NCBI GenBank assembly: GCA_036365455.1
Contig: JAWQUS010000032.1
Location: 14,516,001-14,580,000 of the forward strand
DNA from: Macrosoma leucophasiata
Lineage: Eukaryota > Arthropoda > Insecta > Lepidoptera > Hedylidae
Length of the DNA stretch: 64,000 nt
Direction of reading: 5' to 3'
This document shows positions 25,001-37,000 of this stretch, piece by piece (position 1 is the stretch's first letter; each line of letters opens with the position of its first letter). Position numbers and translations under genes: made by a program. The notes under the pieces are model-generated. The model saw nothing but the letters and a program-made list of their open reading frames with translations. It searched no databases and had not been told where the DNA came from.

Positions 25001-28000
25001 GTTTTGCATATTGCCAGTGTCAAGTCAAACGATATTTCGTATTCGTATTAAGCAACGTAAAAGTCAGAGTCGTCAGTCAATTTATCAGTCCGTCAGTCAG
25101 TCACAGTCAGTAATTCTAGTAAAGCGATGGCTGCTTTACCAGAACATTTACAATGAAGTTTTGGAGGCAACCCGAAAAAACGTGTTCTCGCACTGTCATT
25201 CTATTTCACTATACATGAGCACTATAATAAGCTTATATCAAACAAAATGCCACCAACTTTATTTAATATAACTCAAAAATACACCAAGAAAATGAAATAA
25301 AATAAGAGCACCACACGCATCTTTCAAGGTTCCCGCCCAAAACTCCAAACAATGATTTATTTAATTAGTTGCAGAGGTGAGCGTGGGCAAGATCCACAGC
25401 CTCGAGGAGCTGGAGGCACGCCTGCGGCCGCCGCCCCACGCGCCGCACGCGCCCCACGCGCCCTCCCAGCCGCCCGCGCCCGACCACGACCTCTCCGCCT
25501 TCAAACGGCTCGTGAGTTACAGCCTCACACATTATACAACGTGTAACAGGATTCAATGTACAACCCGAAACTAGTTGGTTCAGCATCGATAACCGAATCG
25601 ATTTCAGACATTTTTAATATAGGTAACGTTTTGTCCCAAAATTAATTACAATTTAGGAAATAACGGTCACTCGAAAAATCGATTTATGTTTGTAATTTGC
25701 GTTCGAAAATCTTCACAAAACCAGAGGGCCAAAAAACAGATTTTTTTGGTCAACACATTGTAATTTTTATTGATTTGTTATTACCATTTATCTTTAATTA
25801 GTTAAATTCATTTCAAAATTCAAATTATTTATTTTAAATTAGTCTACAAGGACACTTATCGGGTTATAATTTAGGTATTACCACTACGCTACTGATTACT
25901 GTTATATGTTGTTATATGTCATTGTTATTGAAACAAATAATCTAATGTCGATTTTCTAAGGTGAAATATTGATCCCCAAAACCGATCCAATACTAGAGAT
26001 CTATTAAAGAATCCGACTTTTCCGAGATTTTCCGACATATCCGATCTCAGATCGCCATCTTTAGGTTTGGTTGCACCAAAATATTACAAGTATTTATTGT
26101 CAATGTAAAATTTTACATCATTCTCAAACTTTAACAAATTTCAAAGGGTTTTGGGATTTTTCCATTTTCTGGAAGTTTCCCAGTACCTCGGATTTTGGTA
26201 ATGTGCCCGGAGATGGCAACAGGTTCGCCACCTGTTACATGGGCCAAAACGTAACCGGCGAGTCGTGGGTGTTTGCATTTATGCTTGAATGCATGCATTT
26301 ACCTCAGCCTACCCCTTCGGGGATTACAGGCGTGAAGTTACGTAGTGAATGGTGTAAAATTTTACATTAACTTGAGCAAATATTTTGGTCCAACCAAACC
26401 TAAGCCTAGGTTGCAACCAACATATTTGTTAAAGTTAAAGTTATTGTAACATTTCCCATCCTTCTCTAACTTAAAGGAATATGTTAATGTTAGAGAAGCA
26501 TGTGAAATGTTACAATAACTTTAAACTTAACAAGTATCTTGGTGCAACCCAGGCTTACTATACCCATATTCTACGATCTACCTTAACTCACCCTTATTCA
26601 ATGGAATTGGTATTCTTACGTAACTTCGTAACTTCACGCCTGTAATCCCCGAAGGGGTAGGCAGAGGTAAAATGCATGCATTCAAGCATACATGCAAACA
26701 CCCACGATTCGCCGGTTACGTTTTGGCCCATGTAACAGGTGGCGAGCCTGTTGACATCTCCGGGCACATTACCAAACTTCGAGGTACTGAGAAATTTCCA
26801 GAAAATGGAAAAATCCCAATAGAACCAGAGATAATGGACTTAACACCATCATCTCTGATAACCCCCTGCCCGGGAATCGAACCCAGGACCTCAGCGTAGT
26901 AGTAATGGCCTGCTACCACTAGGCTACCGAGGCAGTTATTCTTAGTTGTAACTAATTACGTCAACTCGACATTCTGCCTCCGTTTGAGGTAAGAAAGCAA
27001 CTGTCAAACTCCAAGGTACCTCTCGACTTACCTTGAAGTTTCGAAGAGTATTTACATTTCACAGTTTTACGGTGTCGAAACTGTCTGGAAATATAATTAA
27101 AAATCATATTTTTATATAAAAATAGATTCTCAAGACTTTGTGAAATATCTGTATGATAATCCGTACACATGAGTTACTATCAAAATACAACTAAGAATAT
27201 GGATTTCGAGGTGTCCTCATAAAGTGTCCTCAGTTGAGTGTGAGTCAAGGAATGTTTGGAGTAACGTCTTAGAATATGGGTGTTAGTCTGCAAGTGTAAC
27301 ATGGTATCGTGTTAAGGTAAGGTAAGGTAAGGTAATAAAGGTAACGTGTGATGTGTGCTTGTGCAGTTGGCGCAAGTGTCGGGCGGGCACGCGGTGGCGG
27401 CCGAGCCCCCGCGCCACCACCCGCCGCCCCCGCCGCCGCCTCAACACCAGCCCATGAGCCTGTTGCAGGTAGGTTTCTTTTAATTATTTGTATGGATTCA
27501 AGTCCTTTGCAGTTACCCCCTTATTCATAAACGTACATTAGATACGTTTTAGGTATAAAATGCTTTGTCTTTGTCAGTTGCATTGTCAAATGTGCAGAAT
27601 AGAAAAAGACACAGGAGAGATTTAGCAACACTTTAGCTAAAATACGTTTATGAATAAGGGGGTAAATCTTCAGTCATTTTATATTCTTTATTTCTTATCA
27701 CTTTTCACTGCATTATATTACTTTCCTACACCCGTACGTTATTGAAATCTTTGTGATAAAAATCTCACCATTTTTACTCATAAAATATTAGCATTTTGAC
27801 CTCTGGCAGAGAACAGGTAATAATACTACGTATAGAATGGTCACTTCGACATCCCGCTCGATTTGCCCGCCTCACCCAACGTCTTCCCCTCTTATGGGAG
27901 ACGTTTGGTATTCTCTACGTGCAACGCACACAGGTGCGCGTGTAAATACACGTCACTAATTGATGCTGTGCAATAGAGGCCTAATTAAGCGTTTGTATGG

Positions 28001-31000
28001 AGTTTTGGCGGAGTGTCCGCGGTGTGCCTCTGGTCTTTGTGTGTGGGTTGGGTTGGGTAGGCTGCTTAACATCAATGTGAACTGCATACACGGAACACGT
28101 ACCAAAGAACATTTTTACAGTTTTTGTCTGTCTGTCTGTCTGTCTGTCTGTTACTTGCGTCTTAATCTCGGGAGCAGGAGAACTTTTATTTAGGGAAGGT
28201 GCCACCGTACATGCACCTCACATTGATGATAAGTGATGACTGCCGCCTATAGACATCTACAAAAATCAGAGGTCAATATGCAGATGCGTTGCCATATTAC
28301 GGGGCTATACATAACTATATCTAAGGAACAAGATAGTGCTGAACACTATCATTTAGCGGCAAGTATATTAGGTAATGCGGTGGTGCCTACGCCCGCGAGC
28401 TCCGTCACTGGAGCTCTACCACCATTATACCTAGATGTAGAGTTACAAGTGTTGTGGCATAACAAATCAGTTCGCAATAAATCGCTGTTCAACTCATACG
28501 TGTCCTTATATAAATCCAAACCTGCATACGATAGTCAACTTAAGCTTCATAGTGTAAGGATCATTTTAAACACTTTAATTGTTATGGTCAGATGCTGAAC
28601 AAGAGTATGGAGCAGCAACAGAAAGCCCAACAACAGCAACAACAGCAGCAGCAACAGCAGCCGCCGCACATCCCGCAGGAGCTCCTATACAAGCTCTTGC
28701 AGGTTCAACAGGTATGTCTTCTGTGTGTACATCACGGCACCCACGACACAGGTTTATACCTTGTGCAAGGGCTGTCCGACACCCGAAGGTCTCTGCCCCG
28801 ACCACTCACTACGCCAGGCGTCCCATACCGCCCGGATGGAGGGGTCCAGGGGCACACAGTTCTGCGCCCGGATGGAGTGGTCCAGGGGCACACTGTTCTG
28901 CCCCGGGGGAGTGGGAGTGTCAAAGGAGTTTGACCCACAACCACCGCCCCGCGACCCCGCCAGGTCTCTATCAGAAGGCAGGACCACTTTAAGGCGGCTG
29001 GGGATAGGGTACAGGGCCAACGACATACCCATACACCTCTGCGTTTCAACCCTGATAACAACAGCTGATAGCATTATATTAATCGAATGCGAACGCTACG
29101 CGTGTGTGCTGCATTTCATATGCACACACGTGCACCGTTCGCCTCATCGTCACCAAACCACACACGGTGTGTGTCTCAAACTCAACTCAAACTCAAAAAT
29201 TCATTTAATCACTTGGAAATAATAGAATTTGCTGTGATAGGTCAAATTACAATTATAAAATTAAAGCGAATAACAACTGATACGTTGATTAATATGTCAA
29301 AGTAAACAAAATAAAATAAATAATAGTCCAAAAATACTTAATGATAAAAATAGGTATCAACAGAATGTTCCATACTTTCTTTTACAAACGGCAAGATAAG
29401 ACTAAACAAAAAAATATGGGATATTCTTTGTCATTCCCTGGCAGAGATCCAAAGCCCACATGACTGAGAAAAAACCTGCCAAAACAAAACTCAGTAGGGT
29501 CTTTTCAAAATATGTTCCTTAAAACTATTTTCACAATATGACACTTATAGTCTAGAATGCTGAGCGTTTACATTAACGACTTGTTAGGGTTGTCAAATGA
29601 AAGAAATAATTATTTGTTTACGTTAAATTATTTGAAACTTGATATAGATTAATAACACCTTTTAATATTGTTGGACCTTTCCGGCTGCACCTTGTATATA
29701 GGGAATCGTGAAGTTACGTTCACTTGTGGATACTTTTGTGTTTATTTTGGCCCTGTAATTTCCGGCACAGGGGCATAACACCTTAGGCCTCGGGAGTGGT
29801 AACGCATCTGCATTTTGACCTTGGTCTTTGTGTGGGTGTCAATAGGCTGCAGTCATCACTTAACATCGATGTGAGCTGCATGCTTGTTTGCATAGAGCAA
29901 CGCGGGCCACCGGCCGCGCCGGACCGGAGGGGAGAAGCCATAGCGTTTATTACCGATGCAAAACAGTCTGCCATTTTTTGCGGGGGTAATGCGTGCCACA
30001 CACACGCACACTACAAAAATCGTCTATTACTACGAAACTCGCACCTTGACTTTAACAAAATACGGAAACAAATTCACGCACACATATAAACATCTAGGCG
30101 ACAGGTATAGGCCCATTTGGTTTTGTGCTTCAGGGGAAAGCCTGCATATGGCTACTCCCCTCCGGTGTTGCTCTATGATTGTTTGCCACTTTCATAACAT
30201 AAAAAAAAAATCTTTTGTGTAGCGGCAGCAGCAGCAGCAACAGCAACAGCACCATCAGGGCGGTGGCGGCGGCGGCGGCGGGGAGCTGGGCGCGGGGCTG
30301 GGCGCCGCCGACCGCGAACTGTTGCAGCGGCCTGAGGCGCAGGCCATCATACACGGTACGGTTGATGTCAAAGATGCACCTCGCTCTGGTCGCCCTATTA
30401 CGGATAAAATGGATGCCATTTTTGAAAAAGTGGAGCAAGATCGACATATCAGTAGTTACGACGTAGCTGAAGAACTGAGAATTGTTCACAAAACAGTTTT
30501 GGCGCATTTGAAAAAAGCTGGGTACAAAAAAAAGCTCGATATTTGGGTACCTCACGAGCTCACTGAAAGAAACCTAATGAACCGTGTACTCATTTGTGAT
30601 TCTTTATTACGACGTAATGAAACCGAATCATTTTTGAAGAAGCTGATAACTGGTGATGAAAAGTGGATCACGTACGACAAGAACGTGCGAAAAAGGTCGT
30701 GGTCAAAGGCCGGTCAGGCTTCACAGACTGTGGCGAAACCCGGGTTAACTCGCAATAAGGTGATGTTGTGTGTGTGGTGGGATTGGAAGGGCATTATTCA
30801 TTATGAGCTATTACCACCAGGCAGGACTATCGATTCTGAACTCTACTGCGAACAACTGATGAGATTAAAGCAAGAAGTTGAGAGAAAGCGGCCGGAATTG
30901 ATCAACAGAAGGGATGTGGTGTTTCATCATGATAACGCTAGACCTCACACATCTATAGCCACTCAGCAAAAATTAAGAGTTTGGCTGGGAGGTGTTAATG

Positions 31001-34000
31001 CATCCGCCGTATAGTCCTGACCTTGCACCTTCAGATTTCCACCTGTTTCGGTCTCTTCAGAATTCTTTATGCAATGTTAGGTTAACATCACGAGAGGACT
31101 GCCAAATCCACTTGTCGCGGTATTTTGATGAGAAGTCCCAAAATGTTTATAGCAATGGGATCATGTCCCTACCTACAAGATGGCAAAAGGTTATCGAACA
31201 AAATGGTACATACATACATACTTTAGTTAAATTTAATAAACTATATTAAAAAATGTTTTGAATTATCTTAATAAATGCGAAGAAACTTTTTCCCCAACCT
31301 AATATGTAATTCGATCTCAAATGCGTAATTTCTTTTTACTTACGTTATTCTAACGTCATTTTGGACTAAGATTTCAATTTTTTTATTATTTATCGAAAGT
31401 ATTCTGTTAGATAATTAGTTGAATGTAATATATAGGCTATATTTGAAGTTTTATTCAAGTCGTTTTATTCAATTTATGCCACAACAGTAGCTAATATCGA
31501 AAATAAAAATCTTATACAAGGATCGCATTTTTCGAAGCTTTTTTTCGTGATTATCTTTCTTATTGGAAATTTGAGATTCTTATATATATAAAGACAATTT
31601 ATTTAGCAAGTATTTTTTATGCGCATTTTTAAGAAATCAGTTCCGGTCCGAAAATCCGGAAGTCCGGAAGTGCGAAATACGATCTGTGAGACATGGGGCG
31701 TTCAAAATGTGACAGATTCAGATCCTGTGTCTTGACGGGATATAAAAACATAAAATGTGAAAAAAACTTTTTTGATGAAAAATCAAAAAAGTATAGAGTA
31801 TTAAAAAAAAATTGTAACATAGGTACTTACTGCAAAATATTGTTATTTCTCTGTGGTAGTTGTTACGGGGCCATACATTCTTTTACAGAATTTCTAAGGT
31901 ACGTGACGTTTGCAGGTCTGAAAGGCGGCGAGATAACGGTGGCGCACCTGATGCAGCAGCTGGGCAACCCCGGCCTGCAGTCGCGCCACCGCGACCTGCT
32001 GCTCACCATCCTGCGGCTGCACCACCAGCGGCAGGTCGGTACCGCTACCACCGCTCGCCACCGCTCGCCACCATCACCCACATGTCCAGCACTAGTTGCC
32101 TTCTTCGTCCCTGTATTGTTACGTCTCCGACGAAAATAACGGAGGAGGTTCTCAAGTCGACGCGTATTTTTTTTATATATGACCACGCGTAACTTTTTAG
32201 TGAGTGGTACGATGTTGATATTATTTTTAAATATGGAATGATTGTTAATTCGCTCACTAATTGCAACGTATAACCCCTTTTTTTTTGGAGTTGTCCGATT
32301 TTGATGATTATGTATTTTATTGGATTGGGTGTGTGTGTGAATTGATAAGTCTTGAAATTTTATCATCGTCATTTTCTTTTTGTAAGCCACATAAATATAA
32401 AATAAAAAACTTTTACAAAAAATGAAACCGCCGAAAATAAATGAGACTGAAAAGTAAAAAATAAAATTCTTTTTATTTATTTAATCTTAGATTAATTAAG
32501 GAATTTACTTATTAAGATTAAATAAATAAAACAACTTTTTTTAGCTTTTCAGTGTCATTTATCTTCGGCGGTTCCATTTTTTGTTAAAAGTTTATTTCTA
32601 CTGGTGTAAAGCCTGAGTGTAAGAACTCGAGAACGTAGGCAACACCGCATTATCTGAACTATCTACCGCCAAATGGTAGTGTTCAGTATTATCGTATTCC
32701 GGTTAGATCGCAACAAATAGCCTCGCAATGTCTGTATCCACGTTGAGTTAAACGTTTGTATATGTTTTTATTTCATCTACAGCAAATGGGATCACCCCTG
32801 CCGGGCGGTGTGGGTGCTCCGCACTTGGTGGTGCCGCCCCATCACCAGCCGCTGCGGCTGTCGCCGATACCGCACCCAGGTGAGTGGTCATACACCTTTA
32901 CATGGTATATAGTTGTACGTGTACGTAGGTCGCTTGCTGTTACTAACTTTTTGTACCGTGTAATTGGCTTCTTGAAAGTTTTATAAAGTACTAGATTTTA
33001 ACCGCGCCATTGTATGCGTATTGTACTTTTTTCTTTTAACAAAGAATATCCTACGTTAATTTTAATACCGCCAAGAATATTGTGTACAAAGTTTCATAAT
33101 GATTGATAGTTTTAGCGTGAAAGTTACATTCGCATTTATAATATTACTGGCGGCTTCGCGCCGATGCAATGTTACCTACCCTCACCTATTCATCTTAGCG
33201 TTATATAAGCCTTCCTCAATAAACAAGCTATCAAAACACTGAAATAATTTTTCAAATCGGATTAGTAGTTCCTGAGATCCGCGAGTTCAAGCAAACAAAC
33301 AAACAAACTCTTGAGCTTTATTAATGATTGGTTATCACCTTGTAAAATTTTTATTTATTTTGTACAAATCAACATAATATGGAACTCGCCATGAATCTTT
33401 AATTTAAAGTCAACACTCGGCAGCTATATGTGAATGTTTTGTTTTGTCTAAAATCGTAAGCTACATATGTATGTGTTTTCCCTGGACGCAGCGTTCTGCG
33501 TGTCACCCATTATGGCCAGCCCGAACACTTTGTCTGTTCACCATCCAGGTACGCTTGTTGGTTGTAGACAGATATTATATATAAAAAACACTCCTACCCC
33601 ACAGTAGGTATAAACTTGTGTCGTGAGTGCCATTGTACACAAAAAATAATAAAAATAAAATACGCCTACACCCACGCCCCCTTCGTATTAAACGGTCATC
33701 TCACACGGCTGGATTAGCCGGGTCGTCGAACACATACAACACATACACATATATATATCGCCTAAAATATATACATATATTAATCGATTCGCACACGGCC
33801 CAGCGCCAAAGTCGTGCGCCGCTTTTCACGATTACACTTCTATATAATTATTTTATCACTCTAGCTGAAAAAGCGTCCACTGTTGGACGAAATCTTCCCC
33901 AAAAGACGCCCACGAAAACTGGGAGTTTTGGCGGGAAGCTTAAAAATGCGTGTGGTGCTATTTTATAATATCATTTTCTTGGTGTATTTTTGAATTATAT

Positions 34001-37000
34001 TAAATAAAGTTGGTGGCATTTTGTTTGATAAAGGCTTCTTACAGTGCTCGTGTATAGTGAAATAGAATAACAGTGCGAAAACACGTTCTTTCGGGTTGCC
34101 TCCAAAACTTCATTGAAAACTGCTAAAGTAGCCATCGCTTTACTCGAATTACTGTGACTCTGACTGACGGACTGATAAATTGACTGACTGACTCTGACTT
34201 TTACGTTGCATATTACGAATACGAAATATCGTTTTACTTGACACTGATAATATGCATAACAAACGATGCCATGAAATTAAAAAAAAAAAAGACGCTCACA
34301 AGAATGTATTGCGTCGTAAGGGGAGAATATGCCATAATCACCACGCTTGGCAGGCAGATTGGCGATCGCAGTGGCGGTAGTTTTATCGCGGGACGCTGCT
34401 GCCCATCCCGCGTTATTAAATTTACTACCGCTCTATTGGAATGGTTTGACCGCCACTGTTCGGTTGAATTACTGCACTAGTGGTAGATTTCCCTTCCAGT
34501 AGAAGAAAATTCTACCGCTAGTAGGCGGTGGGGTAGTCACTTCTCGACGCCAGAGACGTATTTTTAATTACAATAACTTATTCTTTCAAATAATAACCCC
34601 CTAGGTGCACCGGCCCGCATCCCGTCCCCGCGGGAGCTGGCCGCGCACACGCAGTCCATCATGCAGGGCGCACTCATCAAGAAGAAGCTGGAGGAGCAAC
34701 GGGAGAACTATCGCCGTCGCCACGAACTGCAACCCAAACAACCCACGCCGATCTCCTTTACACCCACTTCGGTCAGTGTTATGTTTGTGCTATAGAATAA
34801 AACTAATGATCATCTGGAGGCCGACCGCCTAAGTCTTATGATTTCGTTTATGACGTTATCTTGTCAGTTTCATACCGCCTATTAAATAATTTTGATCTGA
34901 AGTATGTACCTGCGGACAATTGTGTCATAATTGTAAGCATCACGAAAGCACTTAAGTTTGGTCGGCCCCTTAGACCGCCTAACTGAATCGATTTTTGTGC
35001 TCGTTAATGTCTTTGATTTTATTCATGCCTGTGAAAGTAATAAAAATAATCCGATCTATATCACTAGTACCGTCTACTAAAATAATAACGACAGTCAGAT
35101 GATCGCTGTCGCTCTCACGGGTGAGAGGAAGGGGGCCATTAGCCTCGTCTCGTTTCTTCATTCTCGCTGTCATTCAAACAAATGGAAAAACAACATTTTG
35201 ACAGTTCCTATATTGAATTGCAATAAGACGTCATGGTACGCGTCCAGAGGGCTGACCACCTAACTAATGCTTTCGATTATGATATCATCTTGTCAGTTGC
35301 GTACCGCCTTACTTTTTCTTGAAAGTGAATTCGTCCGCAAGCACTTATGAGAGGCACTTAAGAGCAAAACGTTTAACAAGGTGGTACGAAATTGAGAAGA
35401 TAAGTGCTAAACGAAAGTATTAGAGTTAGGCGGTCGTAAATTTGGTTTGCCGCATATCTCGATGAACGAAATAATTCTCCAGCGGGATTCTAATTTACTG
35501 ATGATTGAGTTACAGTGTAGGGATTCGATGGTGTACGAAATGTTTCTAAAGTAAACATTAATTTGCAGGTGCTGCGTAAGATGACAGCGGAGAAAGAGTC
35601 TGAAGCGGCGAGTCCCAAATCGCAACAGTGGTCGCAGCCCCTCAAGTTGCCGCAGGGACGGCCCATTGTTAAGGTATGCATTTATTCGCCTATACTTAAC
35701 TGCTCCAGTAGTCCAGTGGTAGCAGGCCACGACTGCTAAGGTCTAAGGTCTTGGATCCATCCCTGGGTCGTAGGGAAAGTGCTATGTTTCCATTTTCGGA
35801 AGTTTCCTTCAGTCTGGCGCAAGTCCCTAAGAAAAAATGGATACATGAAACGTGCATCCTCTTTAATGGCGACTATACACGTTAAAAACGTGAAGATAGC
35901 TTTATTCACTATGTACCATTAGAATGGTATTCTTTTAAAATTAGGCTGAGTTTATTTGTACAATGCCGCCATATTGCTGTCAACAATAGTGCTATTTCAA
36001 GTGTCACATTATCGTCCTTACTGAACTCTGCCGCGTTTTGCAGTTTGTTTATTAAACGTGAAAATACATACAAAAGTGCTTCGTGTGCTTCGCAACCAGT
36101 GTTATTTTGCACTCCTTATATTATAATTCCTTTGATAAGCGTTGAAAGGAGCTCACTGAAAACGAACATGCATTTTCTATGGCAGATCAATCTCTTCTTA
36201 CGTAGTATTTGTATACTCTTTGGTTTCCTTTATAGGACAGACTAAATCCATTTTGCCGCTTGCGCGTGTTAGAGTAACAAACATCTATCGTTACTTTCAC
36301 ATTTATAATATTTTTTAGATTATCATGTGTATTTTTCCTTGATTCATATTAGTTCGATTCATTAGTTCGATCGTCGAACTAGTGAGCTTTTTTTTTTCTC
36401 ATTTGTTCGCAAAAATTTACTATCAGAAAAAATAAACCTAACACCGAACGGAGCGGAAAGGGGTGCGAGGTACCCTTCGATCTAACCTGTCTAAGTTAGG
36501 GGCGCCTATGGTCCCCATCACGCCCAACCAACCCGAGACAAATAAGAAAAAAAATTCTCACTAGTTCAACGATCGAACTAATGGGACTAAGCCTTATTTT
36601 TTAGTAAAACATTGTAACTCATATTATATTTTCACACCAGGGCAATCAAAGTGGAGCACCAACGATGGGCTATGCGCCCACACCGGACTACCCACAACAT
36701 TATCTCAACCAACAACAGGTATGATCTACAGTGATTCTACAGTAATTCTGCAGTAATCTACTTTAAACAATACTGCAATATGCAGTATATTGCTGTTTTG
36801 TCATAACGTGATAATCACGATAATTTTAGGAAAACAGCAATCTCTCTGTCAACCTTTTGATATAAATAATCTCGTCACATGTCTACACTATGCATTGACA
36901 ATATGTTTGTATACAGTCCCAAAACCAGTCACAATTGTATAAACAATTGAACAGACCATATAATATGGGCTGTGTGACTGTAAACCGGTAAAGTATCTTC

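Noticed and set aside
28575..29222. Several overlapping long frames around exon 14
   Set aside because: They arise from the poly-Q run read in other registers and from GC-rich intron repeats. Only the frame joining exons 13 and 15 in phase matches 4E-T.
30992..31249. Separate small gene after the mariner frame
   Set aside because: It is the frameshifted C-terminal end of the transposase, containing the third catalytic block.
31693..32139. 148-residue and 110-residue frames around exon 16
   Set aside because: Only the frame from 31916 to 32034 has AG/GT borders, fits the phase of exons 15 and 17, and resembles 4E-T.
35698..35835. Alternative exon directly after exon 20
   Set aside because: Matches the tRNA-like head of family B and has no usable splice sites.
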